Shown: positions 50,248 through 59,533, numbered from the stretch's first letter. The stretch: DNA of 64,000 nucleotides from Geothrix campi (GCF_024609265.1 NZ_JANHMP010000003.1:237497-301496); one strand, 5' to 3'. Translations and numbers: made by a program. The notes: generated from the sequence alone by a model not told the origin.

Positions 50248-51288
50248 ATGCCCCTGCCCCTGATCTGCCTGATGACGGCCCTGCCCGCGCTCCAGGCCCC
50301 GGCCCCCGCGGCGGGCCCTCGGGCCGTGCTTGATGCCGCCAGGGCGAAAGTCAAAACCGTGATGGAAGCCCGCGCCGCCTTCATGAAGGCCGGCGGCAAC
50401 ACCAAGGACTTCAAGGGCGACTGCGGCAAGGAACTGGCGGACCTTGATGCCCGCCTGGCCGTCGAAAAGCGTCTCGACATGCGGCAGGCCCTGCTGGTCA
50501 GCAAGCTGTTCCACCTGCAGCTGGCCAAGGCCCAGCCGACGCCCGCCCTCCTCGACCAGGTGCGCCAGGAGGTCCCCCCCACCGCTGCCGCCTGGAGCCT
50601 GGATCCCGGTCTGCTCTCAGCCCGCGCCGCCGCCGATCCCAAGGGCTGGGACGCCTATGTGGCTGAGGCCCGCATGAAGCATGCGGATGCCGGCCTCCGC
50701 CGCACCTTGCTCTTCGACCACTTCCTGGCGCGGTTGGAGGCGGGGGACGAAGCCGGCTGGAAGGCCGCTTTCGACGCCATCCAGACCCAGTTCCCCGGCA
50801 GCCCCCTGGCCCAGAGGGCCCAGACCTTCCTGGATGCGGAAGCCAAGACAGGACCGGGCCGTCCCGCCCCAGCCTTCAGCCTGAAGGCCCTGGATGATCC
50901 CAAGACCACCTACACGCTCGACACCTTCAAGGGCAGGTACGTGCTCATCGACTTCTGGGCCACTTGGTGCCCGGATTGCCGGGTCGAGCTGCCCGGCTTG
51001 CACGCCGCCTGGGCCAAGTTCAAGGCGAAGCCCTTCGAGATCCTCTCCCTCTCCTTCGACCGCCGCCTCGAACACGTGGCGCCCTTCCGCCAGCAAGCCG
51101 CCACGCCCATGCCCTGGAAGCACGCCTACATCGAGGGCGGATTCAAGAATCCCCTGGCCGACGCCTACGGCGTGATGGGCATCCCCAAGGCTTTGCTCAT
51201 TGGCCCCGATGGGAAGATCGTGGCGGCCGGAGCCCAGCTGCGAGGAGAGAACCTGGAGAAGACGCTGGAGCAGTTCCTGGGCAAGTAG
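50248..51288 (+). CDS. TlpA-like periplasmic thioredoxin-domain protein
   Basis: A 346-residue exported protein with a signal peptide (LICLMTALPALQAPAP) and a helical N-terminal domain of about 190 residues. A C-terminal thioredoxin-fold domain follows with the redox motif CPDC in DFWATWCPDCRVELPG and a cis-Pro region GIPKALLIGPDGKI. TlpA/ResA relatives reduce disulfides, for example in cytochrome c maturation. GGAGG lies 4 bases before the chosen ATG. It converges on dsbD, which could supply its electrons. The 220 bases upstream hold only a short CCCCT-CGAG-AGGGG hairpin. Confidence 0.87.
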   Translation: MPLPLICLMTALPALQAPAPAAGPRAVLDAARAKVKTVMEARAAFMKAGGNTKDFKGDCGKELADLDARLAVEKRLDMRQALLVSKLFHLQLAKAQPTPALLDQVRQEVPPTAAAWSLDPGLLSARAAADPKGWDAYVAEARMKHADAGLRRTLLFDHFLARLEAGDEAGWKAAFDAIQTQFPGSPLAQRAQTFLDAEAKTGPGRPAPAFSLKALDDPKTTYTLDTFKGRYVLIDFWATWCPDCRVELPGLHAAWAKFKAKPFEILSLSFDRRLEHVAPFRQQAATPMPWKHAYIEGGFKNPLADAYGVMGIPKALLIGPDGKIVAAGAQLRGENLEKTLEQFLGK

Positions 51289-51295
51289 CATTCGG

Positions 51296-51341
51296 CTGAA
51301 TCCGCTGTGCGGATTCAGATAGGGCCCGCGTCCGCGGGCCC
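51296..51341. terminator. Double-hairpin bidirectional terminator
   Basis: Two adjacent perfect stems: CTGAATCCGC with GCGGATTCAG around TGT (51296-51318), and GGGCCCGCG with CGCGGGCCC (51322-51341) followed by TCCTTATTT. They separate the convergent thioredoxin and dsbD genes and can serve both. Confidence 0.85.
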
Positions 51342-51344
51342 TCC

Positions 51345-53087
51345 TTATTTGCCTTCGAGCCAGGCCTTCATGGTCTCGGGTTTCTGGAACCCGAGGATGC
51401 GGCGCAGTTCCTTGCCGTCCGCGTCGAGCAGGAGCACGGTCGGGTAGCTGCGAATCTGCAGCTTCGCGGCCAGGTCCTTGCGCTTGGCGTCGGTATCGAT
51501 GCGGATGGGCACGGCGTTCGCGGTGATCCATTGCTTCAGCGCGGCGTCGGGCCAGGTCTTCTCGTCCAGTTCCTTGCACTGGGCGCACCAGTCGGCGTAG
51601 ATATCCACCAGCACGACCTTGTGCTCGGCCTTGGCCTTGGCGAGCGCGCCTTCGAGATCCTGCTCCATCCAGCCGGCGTGCTCGTCCGCCAGGACCGCCG
51701 CGCCGCCCTTGGGTAGCAGGTCCACCTTCAGGTAGGTTTCCACGGTGCGCACGCCCAGCAGCAGGGCCAGCGCCAGCATCAGGAGGGCAAAGCCCTTGCG
51801 CAGCTGGCCCACCAGCCCTTCGGCCGCCTCGAAGGCGCCGAACACCGCCGCGCCCGCGAGCATCACGAGGGTCCACATGGCGAAGTTCGCCCAGTCCGGC
51901 ACCACGAGTCGCACGTTCCAGGCCGCGAAGCCCAGCACCACCAGGCCCATGCCCTGCTTGAACCGCGTGAGCCACTCGCCGCTCTTGGGCAGCGCCGCCG
52001 AGAAGGTGCCCACTGCCAGGAACAGCACGCCCATGCCCAGGGCGAAGACGAAGAGCTGGAGGCCGCCCATGAAGACATCCCCCCGCTGAGCGATGCCCAC
52101 CAGTACCGCGCCGATGACGGGGCCCACACAGGGTGCCGAGATGGGACCTAACACCAGGCCCATGAGGAAGGCGCCGCCGAAACCCTTGCGGGAACCGTCG
52201 CCCTGCAGCTTCATGGCGAGGCCCGGGGGCAGGGCGATCTCGAAGGCCCCGAAGAGCGACAGCGCGAAAGCCGCGAAAAGCAGGGACACCGGGATGAGGA
52301 AGGCCGGCTTCTGCGCGAAGGCCCCGAAGGCCGCGCCGCTGCGGGCCGCCAGCACGCCCAGCGTCGTGTAGGTGACCGCCATGCCCAGCACCAGCATGGC
52401 CGACAGCGCGAAGCCCTTGGCCTTGCCGCTGCCCTTGGCCCCCACGATGGCCATGGTGATGGGGATCATCGGGTATACGCAGGGGGTAAGTGAGGCCCCC
52501 ATGCCCGCGAGGAAGACCAGCAGCAGGGACCAGACCAGACCCGAGTGCTCGGATGCGGGCGCAGGCGTGGCCGTCTGCGCCGGGGGAAGAGAGGAAGCCA
52601 CGGGGGCTGCAGGTTCTACAGCTTTTTCCACCGGAGAAACCGCGGGTTTCTCCAGCACCACGGCCGCCGAAGCGGCAGCCGGAATCTCCCCCGCCTTCAC
52701 CTCCAGCGTCCGCGTGGTGGGTGGGAAGCAGACGCCACCTTCACCCTCGGTGCAGGGCTGGTAGGTGATCTCCAGCTTCACGGTGCCGGTGAGCCCTTCG
52801 CCCCGCAGGGGGATGCGCACGGTGCCGTGCCAGATGCCATCGCCGATCTCATCCTTGGCATCCGTGGCGGGCAAGGGGCCCACCTTGAGGGAGCCGGCCC
52901 CGCTCTTCTTGGCCACCTCCATGAAGGAGGCCTTCAGGTGCGCACCGGCGGGCACGGTCAGCACCACGGCCCCCTTCTGGAACCCGAGGTCCACGCTCTT
53001 CACGGGGTCGAAGGACGCATCCGCCCTCTGAGCCCAGGCGACAGTCGCCAACAGCAGGCTCAACAGCAGCGTGGTCAGGCTCCGCAT
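51345..53087 (-). CDS. dsbD: Thiol:disulfide interchange protein DsbD
   Basis: DsbD, which carries electrons from cytoplasmic thioredoxin across the membrane, 580 residues. The signal LLLSLLLATVAWAQRAD is followed by an alpha domain with CFPPTTRTLEV. The core of eight helices holds Cys in ASLTPCVYPMIPIT and SAPCVGPVIGAVL. The C-terminal thioredoxin domain has DIYADWCAQCKELDEKTW. GGAGG is 4 bases before the ATG. It probably reduces the adjacent TlpA-like protein and supports c-type cytochrome assembly, fitting the several haem proteins of the window. Confidence 0.95.
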   Translation of the reverse strand: MRSLTTLLLSLLLATVAWAQRADASFDPVKSVDLGFQKGAVVLTVPAGAHLKASFMEVAKKSGAGSLKVGPLPATDAKDEIGDGIWHGTVRIPLRGEGLTGTVKLEITYQPCTEGEGGVCFPPTTRTLEVKAGEIPAAASAAVVLEKPAVSPVEKAVEPAAPVASSLPPAQTATPAPASEHSGLVWSLLLVFLAGMGASLTPCVYPMIPITMAIVGAKGSGKAKGFALSAMLVLGMAVTYTTLGVLAARSGAAFGAFAQKPAFLIPVSLLFAAFALSLFGAFEIALPPGLAMKLQGDGSRKGFGGAFLMGLVLGPISAPCVGPVIGAVLVGIAQRGDVFMGGLQLFVFALGMGVLFLAVGTFSAALPKSGEWLTRFKQGMGLVVLGFAAWNVRLVVPDWANFAMWTLVMLAGAAVFGAFEAAEGLVGQLRKGFALLMLALALLLGVRTVETYLKVDLLPKGGAAVLADEHAGWMEQDLEGALAKAKAEHKVVLVDIYADWCAQCKELDEKTWPDAALKQWITANAVPIRIDTDAKRKDLAAKLQIRSYPTVLLLDADGKELRRILGFQKPETMKAWLEGK

Positions 53088-53170
53088 GGGTCCTCCAGGA
53101 AGGCCCATCTTACATGGCCACGTTCAAGCCGCTCCACCGGCCATCCTGGTGGAAGCCCCGGTGGGCCGGG

Positions 53171-53647
53171 TCAGGAGAATCCGCCTGCCGCGCGCTGGAC
53201 GAAGTTCTGGAGGCCCATCTGGCCGATGAGGTCCAGTTGGGTCTCCAACCAGTCCACATGCTCCTCTTCGCTGGCGAGGATCTCCCGGGCGAGATCCCGA
53301 CTGACATAGTCCCGGATGCCCTCGGCGTAGGCGATGGTCTCCCGCAGATCCTTCATGGCGTCCATCTCCAACGCCAAGTCGCCTTCCAGGACCTCCTTGG
53401 GGTTCTGGCCGATGCGGAGCTTGTGCAGGTCCTGCATGCTGGGCAGACCCTCCAGGAAGAGGATCCGCTCGATCAGGCGGTCCGCGTGCTTCATCTCATC
53501 GATGGATTCCTTGTATTCGTGCTCCCCCATCTCCTTCAGGCCCCAGTTCCGGCACATGCGGGCGTGGAGGAAGTACTGGTTGATCGCCGTGAGTTCGTTG
53601 CGGAGCAACCGGTTCAGGTGCTGGATGAGGGTGGCGTCGCCTTGCAT
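53171..53647 (-). CDS. bfr: Bacterioferritin
   Basis: Bacterioferritin, a 24-mer haem-binding iron store, 158 residues. It has the ferroxidase Glu in [18 protein letters not shown]. The segment [20 protein letters not shown] carries Glu, the haem Met52 and His54. Further Glu and His residues fit [13 protein letters not shown] and [15 protein letters not shown]. It precedes a bacterioferritin-associated ferredoxin-like gene on the same strand (which lies upstream), forming an iron storage/release pair. Confidence 0.96.
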   Translation of the reverse strand: MQGDATLIQHLNRLLRNELTAINQYFLHARMCRNWGLKEMGEHEYKESIDEMKHADRLIERILFLEGLPSMQDLHKLRIGQNPKEVLEGDLALEMDAMKDLRETIAYAEGIRDYVSRDLAREILASEEEHVDWLETQLDLIGQMGLQNFVQRAAGGFS

Positions 53648-53707
53648 GGGGCCTCCTCGGGAAAGGGGCTCACGATAGCGACTTTTGCCGGTTCTTCACA
53701 ACGACTT

Positions 53708-53980
53708 TCAACTGGCCTTGGCGATTCCAGCCGCTTCCCCCCAGGTGGGCCGGCAACGGCCTCGGCAGCCCCAGGGCGTGGCCAGCGGATCCTGAGCCAC
53801 CCGCACAGGCTCCCCGGCCCGGATGGCCAGCACCGCCTCCGCCATGGCGCCCAGGCAGCGGCCGCAGTCCGGCTTGGCGGCCAAGGCCTCGAAGACCGCC
53901 GCCACCGACTCCGCGCCGCGCTCCCGCACGGCCCAGACGACCTGGTCTTCGGTGATGGCGTTGCAGACGCAGAGGAACAT
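53708..53980 (-). CDS. Bacterioferritin-associated ferredoxin-like (2Fe-2S) protein
   Basis: A 90-residue BFD-type protein. The cluster ligands are Cys-x-Cys in FLCVCNAITEDQV and Cys-x2-Cys in DCGRCLGAM, with the right spacing for 2Fe-2S. It should reduce the haem of bacterioferritin to release iron. It is longer than E. coli Bfd (64 residues), with a C-terminal extension holding two more Cys (GCRGRC). GAGG lies 6 bases before the ATG. The upstream region is A/T-rich and could carry an iron-responsive site, but no clear Fur box was found. Confidence 0.88.
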   Translation of the reverse strand: MFLCVCNAITEDQVVWAVRERGAESVAAVFEALAAKPDCGRCLGAMAEAVLAIRAGEPVRVAQDPLATPWGCRGRCRPTWGEAAGIAKAS

Positions 53981-54068
53981 GTCCGGCCTCAATCCCCATT
54001 TTAATCAAACGAGATAGAGTCTCAATATTAAATATCGTGATCATCGGCACAACCGGTAGCCTGGAGCC

Positions 54069-54755
54069 ATGACGCCAGACTCCCCCTTCCCCTGGTTCGA
54101 CCCGCTGCTGACCAGGCTCCGCGCCCATCTGGCCAGCGAGCCCTTCCTCCGGGACGCGGCCCATGACCTGGGCCATATCCTGCGGGTGGCGCGTCTGGCC
54201 GGAGAGCTGGCTGCCGAGGAGAAAGCCGATGTCGAGGTTTGTGTGGCCGCGGCCCTGCTGCACGACCTGGTCTACCGCCCCAAGAACCATCCCGAATCCC
54301 CCCTCACAGCCCGCCTGGCCGCCGAGCAGGTGCCCCTCTGGTGCCGGGAGACGCCGGGCCTGGAGGCGAAGGCGGAGGTCATCGCCGCCGCCGTGGCCAC
54401 CCACAGCTGGAGTGGGGGCCAGGCCCCCGGCAGTTTGGAGGCAGCCGTGCTCCAGGATGCCGACCGCCTGGAGGCCCTGGGCGCCATCGGCATCGCCCGG
54501 GTTTTCGCCACCGGCGCCAGCTTCGGCGCGGGGCTCTGGCACCCGGAGGATCCCTGGGCCGAGGGCCGGGAGCTGGACGACAAGGCCTGGAGCCTGGATC
54601 ACTTCGAACGCAAGCTCCTCAAACTGGCCGCCGGCATGACCACTGCCGCGGGGCGCCGCCGGGCCGGGGCCCGCCAGCGCACCATGACCGCCTACCTCGA
54701 CGCCCTCCGCGCCGAACTCCTGCCCGGCGCCCCGGGGCCGATCGTCAAGACCTAA
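54069..54755 (+). CDS. HD-domain phosphohydrolase
   Basis: A 228-residue metal-dependent phosphohydrolase of the YedJ-like HD group. The metal ligands are in HDLGHILRVARLAGEL (His), AALLHDLVYRP (His-Asp) and LQDADRLEALGAIGIARVF (Asp). Substrates of this group are uncertain, though some act on nucleotides. It is followed 36 bases later by a PTPS-type gene on the same strand. Confidence 0.87.
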   Translation: MTPDSPFPWFDPLLTRLRAHLASEPFLRDAAHDLGHILRVARLAGELAAEEKADVEVCVAAALLHDLVYRPKNHPESPLTARLAAEQVPLWCRETPGLEAKAEVIAAAVATHSWSGGQAPGSLEAAVLQDADRLEALGAIGIARVFATGASFGAGLWHPEDPWAEGRELDDKAWSLDHFERKLLKLAAGMTTAAGRRRAGARQRTMTAYLDALRAELLPGAPGPIVKT

Positions 54756-54791
54756 TGCCCGCTCCTGAATGGCCGATAGCTATACTCAGCC

Positions 54792-55142
54792 ATGCCCTCC
54801 ACCCTCTCCCTCCGCCGTCCCTTCGTGGCCGATCATTTCCATGACCTTCCTGGCTTCCAGGAGGATCGCCACGGGCACAACTGGGAAGTGGAGGCCACGG
54901 TGGAAGTCCTTGCGGAGGCGGATGAGATCGTCTTCACCAAGGCCCTGGACATGTGGGTGGAGGCCGTCGACTACCACCTGCTGAACCAGATGACCGCCCT
55001 GGAGGGGCGCAATCCCACCGCCGAGGCTCTCGCCGAACTGGCCTTCCGCCACCTGCAGAACGCCGCCTTGCGGCCTGTGTCCGTGCGAATCCGCGAGAAG
55101 GCCAACTACTGGGCCCTCTGCCGGGAAAGCACGGAACCATGA
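54792..55142 (+). CDS. PTPS-III-type 6-pyruvoyltetrahydropterin synthase homologue
   Basis: A 116-residue member of the PTPS/QueD tunnel-fold family. Zinc ligands fit ADHFHD and RHGHNWEVEA. The usual catalytic Cys before HGH is absent; instead the segment reads EDRHGH, matching the ExxHGH signature described for PTPS-III. PTPS-III replaces FolB by converting dihydroneopterin triphosphate to hydroxymethyl-dihydropterin for folate. VDYHLLNQM and NPTAEALAEL are the other conserved parts. Its end overlaps the deacetylase gene by 4 bases. A role in folate synthesis is therefore likely but inferred. Confidence 0.82.
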   Translation: MPSTLSLRRPFVADHFHDLPGFQEDRHGHNWEVEATVEVLAEADEIVFTKALDMWVEAVDYHLLNQMTALEGRNPTAEALAELAFRHLQNAALRPVSVRIREKANYWALCRESTEP

Positions 55143-56527
55143 AGCACGCCCGCGCCACCGCGCTGCTTCCGACCCTGCTCCTGGGCCTGCTCCTGGCGCT
55201 GGCGGGTTGCGACCAGCAGGCGACCCCGGGATCGCAGGCGCCGCCTCCCGCAGCCAAGCCCAAGCCCCCCGCCGCATCCAATGTCGGCTGGACCTGGCGT
55301 CCGCTGGGCGGGCTGGCCCTCGTGGAGGGCGAAGTGGCCGGTCCCACCGATCTGGTGCTGGAAGGGCGCTCCATCCGGGAGGTGCGCTTCGCCGAAGCAG
55401 GGGCCGTGCGCTGGGAACTCTTCCGGCCACCCGAAGGCGAGGCTGCGGTCCTGCGCACAGGGTCCGGCCAGATCCTGGCCCGCTTCGACTTCTCTCGCCC
55501 TCCTGCCCCCAGAGCCACCCACCGAACGGCGTCCGGGGACAGGCTCGCTCCTCCCGTCCCACCGCCGGCTCCGCAGACCAGCCTCCCGACCCTCGCCAGG
55601 GCCCGCTTCGCGACCACGCCAGTGACAGCCCAGACGGCACGGCCACCGAAGGCCCTCCCGGCAGCGCCAGCCTCCGCCACCAACCTGACCCGCGTCCCCC
55701 CCTCACCGGGATCCCCGTTCCAGCTTTCGCCCGGGCCCTTCACTCCGGCCTCCCAGGCCACGTCCTGGCCCGGCATGGGCGAGGCCCTCAACCTCACCCG
55801 GGGCCCCGGGGGGCAGAAGCGGCTTCTGCTCAGCTTCGATGGCGGCTCCACCTCCGAGGTCGCCACCGAAGTGCTGGACGCGCTCAAGGCCCGGAGCGTG
55901 CGCACCACGATCTTCCTCACCGGGGCCTTCATCCAGCGGTACCCCGCCCTGGTGAAACGCATGGCGGCCGAAGGGCACGAGCTGGGCAACCACACCATGA
56001 ACCATCCTCACTTTGCGCCGGGCATGAAGCGCGATCCCAAGTGGACCCGGGAGCGGGTGCAGCGGGAGCTGCTGGAGGCCGATGCGGCCCTGGTGCGCCT
56101 CCTGGGCCGGCCCATGGATCCCTATTGGCGGGCTCCCTACGGCGAGCACACGGCCGAAATCCGCCGCTGGGCCGAGGAGCTGGGCTACCGGCATGTGGGC
56201 TGGAGCGAAGGCGCGGACACCCTCGATTGGGCCACGCCGAATGAGCGCCGCCTCTACCGCAGTGGCGACGCGATTCTCCGCCGCCTCCAGCAACGCCTGA
56301 ATCGCGACGGCGATGGCATCATCGTCCTGATGCACCTGGGCTCGGAACGGGTCGAGAAGGATCGTCCCTCGGCCGGTCTCGGCGCTTTCATGGACCGGGC
56401 GCGGCAGGAGGGGTGGACCTTCGTGCCGGCGGGCACCTTCCTGCACGACCTGGGGAAGCCGGCCTGGGACCCGCAGCTGCGCCTCGCCCTCCTGCAACCT
56501 CCCGGCTTCGCGGCCCAGGCCCGCTGA
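55139..56527 (+). CDS. Polysaccharide deacetylase (NodB) lipoprotein
   Basis: A 462-residue protein with a lipoprotein signal (LLLGLLLALAGC) and a proline/alanine-rich region to about 220. A C-terminal NodB domain follows with LLLSFDGGSTSEVATEVLDAL, FLTGAFIQRYP, EGHELGNHTMNHPHF, YWRAPYGEHT and IIVLMHLGSE. The usual FDDG has Gly in place of the second Asp (FDGG), a variant seen in some family members. It probably removes acetyl groups from cell-wall or exopolysaccharide sugars at the envelope. Confidence 0.9.
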   Translation: MKHARATALLPTLLLGLLLALAGCDQQATPGSQAPPPAAKPKPPAASNVGWTWRPLGGLALVEGEVAGPTDLVLEGRSIREVRFAEAGAVRWELFRPPEGEAAVLRTGSGQILARFDFSRPPAPRATHRTASGDRLAPPVPPPAPQTSLPTLARARFATTPVTAQTARPPKALPAAPASATNLTRVPPSPGSPFQLSPGPFTPASQATSWPGMGEALNLTRGPGGQKRLLLSFDGGSTSEVATEVLDALKARSVRTTIFLTGAFIQRYPALVKRMAAEGHELGNHTMNHPHFAPGMKRDPKWTRERVQRELLEADAALVRLLGRPMDPYWRAPYGEHTAEIRRWAEELGYRHVGWSEGADTLDWATPNERRLYRSGDAILRRLQQRLNRDGDGIIVLMHLGSERVEKDRPSAGLGAFMDRARQEGWTFVPAGTFLHDLGKPAWDPQLRLALLQPPGFAAQAR

Positions 56528-56551
56528 CCTCGGCGCCGCTGGGCTACACTG

Positions 56552-59110
56552 ATGCCCAGACACAGTGGAGGCGCATTGCAGGGACTCGGCCGTTGGATGC
56601 TGCGGGCGGTGCTGGGCTTCGTGGCCCTGGTGCTGCTGCTTTCCCTGGCCAGCTTCCATCCGCTGGATCCGACCCCCTTCACCCAGGGCGCCGCGGTGGC
56701 GGGCGTGCAGAACCTCTGCGGCGTCGTGGGCGCGACGGTGGCGGGCCTGCTGCAGACCCTCATCGGCATGGGGGCGTGGATCGCTCCGCCCTACCTGCTC
56801 TGGGAGGCCTGGCCCAGGGAAGGGCACCGCTGGCCCGGCCGCCTGGCTTGGCTGGGCCTGGGCTTGGTCGTATGGACCGCCTTGGGCGCCTTCGGCAGCC
56901 GGACCTGGACCGGGCTTGAAGGTGGCGGCACCGTGGAGTTCCGCTGGGGCGGTTGGCTGGGCAGTGCCCTCTGGCCCGCGCAGCGCCGGTTCCTCGGCCC
57001 CATCGGACTGCCCCTGCTGCTGCTCCTGGTGGCCCTCATCTGCGCCCTGGTACTGGCCCCCTCTCTGACGCGAGCGCTGGGGAGACTGCTGCACCGCTGG
57101 CTGGGTGAAACCGCCTGGCCCTGGATGAAGCCCATGCCGGTCAAGGGATTCCAGGGCTTCCTCGGCATGGTGAAGCGCCCCTTCCTCCGCGGCCGCAACC
57201 CCGACCAGCCCGACCTTGACGCTTCAGACGGCGCCGCCCTGCTGGCCCTGGCCCAGCGCCAGCAGGCCCTGGAGGCCCAGCGCGAAGCCCTCCTCAAGGC
57301 CGAGCTGGAAACGGCGGAAGCCCGGAAGAAGCGGCCCCCGGTCCGGACCGAAGACCTGCTGCCCGCCATCCAGTCCATCAACCTCGACACCGCCCAGACC
57401 CTCATCGAGGCGCAGCCCCTTCCGGCGACCTCCGCGCCGACTGCCGACGCCCCCTTCCGGGCCAAGCTGCTGGCCGAGGCCCCGGCACCGCCCAAACCAA
57501 GGCCCACCGTGGCCAAGCCCCAGGTCGCGAAGGACCGCTTCGGCCGGGAAATCGTCCAGCCGCCCCTGCCCCTCATGGAGCCCACGCCGTCGCGCCCGCT
57601 GCCCGCCCTTCCGCCCGATGCGGAGCCAGGCCCCGCCGCCCGGGAAACCCTCCCGCCCCGTCGCCTCTTCGATCCCCCGGGCCAGCACGCCAAGGCTGAC
57701 CTGGCGGCCCTGGAAGCCATCAAGGAAGTGATTGGACAGAAACTGTCCGAATTCAAGATCAAGGGCGCCGTCACCGGCATGCAGCCGGGCCCGGTGGTCA
57801 CGGTCTTCGAGTTCCAGCCCGATCCCGGCATCCCGCTGTCCCGCATCCTGGGCATGGAGGAGGACCTGGCGCTGGCCCTGCAGGCCGAGGCCGTGCGCAT
57901 GGACCGCATCCCGGGCAAGAACCTGGTGGGCATCGAGGTGCCCAACCCCAGGCGGGAGATCATCACCTTCCGCGAGGTCATCGACAGCCCGGCCTTCCGC
58001 GATGCGCCGGGCCTGCTCCAGCTGGCCCTCGGCAAGGACATCTCCGGCAAGCCCGTGGTGGCCGATCTCAACAAGATGCCCCACCTGCTCATCGGCGGCA
58101 GCACCGGCAGCGGCAAGAGCGTGGGCGTGAACGCGATGATCTGCTCCTGCCTCGTGCGCGCCCAGCCCGACGAGGTGAAGCTCATCCTCGTGGATCCCAA
58201 GATGGTGGAGTTGGGCGTCTACGAGGACATCCCGCACCTCTGGGCGCCGGTGGTGACGGACATGAAGGAGGCGGGCCGCGTGCTCAAGTGGGTCGTGGCC
58301 CAGATGGAGGACCGCTACCGCCGCCTGGCCCTGCTCAGCGTGCGTGACGTGAAGGGCTTCAACACCAAGGTGGCCGAGGCCGGTGGATCGCTCGACATCT
58401 CCGAACGCACGCCCAATCCCCGCTGGCCCGACCGGCCCTCCGTGCTGGAGCTCATGCCCCACGTGGTGGTGGTCATCGACGAGCTGGCGGACCTGATGAT
58501 GGTGGCCCGCAGCGAGGTGGAGGACAGCATCGCGCGCATCGCGCAGAAGGCCCGGGCCGTGGGAATCCACCTCATCCTCGCCACCCAGCGGCCCAGCGTG
58601 GACGTGGTCACCGGCGTCATCAAGGCCAACCTGCCCAGCCGCCTCAGCTACCGCGTGCGTACCAAGATCGACAGCCGCACCATCCTGGATTCCGGCGGCG
58701 GCGAACAGCTGCTGGGCGCCGGCGACGCGCTCTTCCTGCCCAACGGCGCCAGCCATCCGAAGCGCATCCACGCGCCCTTCCTCACGGAAGAGGAGACCCT
58801 GCGCCTCGTCACCTGGCTGCGGGAACGCGGCCGGCCCGACTACAACCAGGCCCTCATCAGCGCCATGGAGACCGAGGAGGAGACCGCCCTCTTCGACGAG
58901 GCGGAGATGGGCGGCGGCGACGATATCTACGTGCGCGCCCTCGCCGTGGTGCGACGGGAACGGAAGGCGAGCACCAGCCTGCTCCAGCGCAAGCTGAACC
59001 TGGGCTATGGCCGGGCGGCGCGGCTGATCGACCGCATGGAAGAAGAGGGCATCGTCGGGCCGGACCGGGGCGCAGGCAAACCGCGGGAAGTCCTGGTCGA
59101 GGCCGAATAG
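56552..59110 (+). CDS. ftsK: DNA translocase FtsK/SpoIIIE
   Basis: An 852-residue FtsK. Four N-terminal membrane helices (for example AVLGFVALVLLLSLASF) lead to a Pro/Ala/Glu-rich linker to about 380. The RecA-like motor has Walker A LLIGGSTGSGKSVGVN and Walker B HVVVVIDELADLMM. The C-terminal gamma winged helix (ALAVVRRERKASTSLLQRK) reads polar DNA motifs. It segregates chromosome termini at the septum. This ATG lacks a clear ribosome site; a TTG at 56576, eight codons in, has GGAGG 4 bases upstream and may be the true start. Confidence 0.96.
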   Translation: MPRHSGGALQGLGRWMLRAVLGFVALVLLLSLASFHPLDPTPFTQGAAVAGVQNLCGVVGATVAGLLQTLIGMGAWIAPPYLLWEAWPREGHRWPGRLAWLGLGLVVWTALGAFGSRTWTGLEGGGTVEFRWGGWLGSALWPAQRRFLGPIGLPLLLLLVALICALVLAPSLTRALGRLLHRWLGETAWPWMKPMPVKGFQGFLGMVKRPFLRGRNPDQPDLDASDGAALLALAQRQQALEAQREALLKAELETAEARKKRPPVRTEDLLPAIQSINLDTAQTLIEAQPLPATSAPTADAPFRAKLLAEAPAPPKPRPTVAKPQVAKDRFGREIVQPPLPLMEPTPSRPLPALPPDAEPGPAARETLPPRRLFDPPGQHAKADLAALEAIKEVIGQKLSEFKIKGAVTGMQPGPVVTVFEFQPDPGIPLSRILGMEEDLALALQAEAVRMDRIPGKNLVGIEVPNPRREIITFREVIDSPAFRDAPGLLQLALGKDISGKPVVADLNKMPHLLIGGSTGSGKSVGVNAMICSCLVRAQPDEVKLILVDPKMVELGVYEDIPHLWAPVVTDMKEAGRVLKWVVAQMEDRYRRLALLSVRDVKGFNTKVAEAGGSLDISERTPNPRWPDRPSVLELMPHVVVVIDELADLMMVARSEVEDSIARIAQKARAVGIHLILATQRPSVDVVTGVIKANLPSRLSYRVRTKIDSRTILDSGGGEQLLGAGDALFLPNGASHPKRIHAPFLTEEETLRLVTWLRERGRPDYNQALISAMETEEETALFDEAEMGGGDDIYVRALAVVRRERKASTSLLQRKLNLGYGRAARLIDRMEEEGIVGPDRGAGKPREVLVEAE

Positions 59111-59151
59111 GCACATGCGCTTGGGCTTCGCTTCCAGCGCTAAGGAGCTGG

Positions 59152-59367
59152 AACGCAGAGCCGCAGAGGCGCACAGAAGACGCAGAGAAAAGCAAATAGC
59201 ATGTTTGCCACCGATGGACACCGATTGAAAGCGGATCAAGAAGACGGGGGAGGCGATCGGAAGGGTCGCTCGCGCCGCAGCACGGGCGTGAATGGGTCGA
59301 CGCCTCGGGACCATCCTGCCGTTCTCAATTCTTTTATCGGTGTTCATCAGTGTGCATCGGTGGTTCC
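59152..59367. repeat. Intergenic repeat block with CCACCGATG inverted arms
   Basis: After ftsK there is a GCAGAG-rich stretch (59152-59195). Then comes an arm CCACCGATGGACACCGAT (about 59209-59226), followed much later by its inverted counterpart around 59336-59365 (ATCGGTGTTCATC, CATCGGTGG). Such words recur in intergenic repeats of many environmental bacteria. No expressed gene is evident in this part of the 578-base gap. Confidence 0.55.
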
Positions 59368-59410
59368 CCTTTCTCGTGCGCTTGGGGTTGTCCGAGCCGC
59401 GGGAGGGGCG

Positions 59411-59533
59411 CGGGATCTGGAGGAGCGCGACAAGTACCGGTTCCAGTGGTTGGCCTGCTCCCTGGTGGACGCCCAGTCCTTCCTGGGCAAGAAGAAGGTG
59501 GAACCGCCCAGCCTGTTCACGGACGAGAACTGA
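59411..59533 (+). pseudogene. Remnant resembling a DNA methyltransferase fragment
   Basis: About 40 codons read LEERDKYRFQWLACSLVDAQ and continue FLGKKK to a stop. The pattern D-K/R-Y-x-F-Q-W-x-A-x-S-L-V-x-A recalls a conserved segment of site-specific adenine methyltransferases (from memory, DKYQFQWWALSLV). Nothing before or after continues that family, and the frame upstream runs into repeat DNA. It is most likely a decayed fragment of a restriction-modification gene. Confidence 0.45.

Noticed and set aside
53981-54060. A Fur box upstream of the bacterioferritin ferredoxin gene
   Set aside because: The region is A/T-rich with short inverted words (GAGA/TCTC), but nothing approaches a 19-bp Fur consensus.
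54792-55142. Calling this gene queD (queuosine pathway)
   Set aside because: The catalytic Cys needed for QueD is absent and the ExxHGH pattern fits PTPS-III better.
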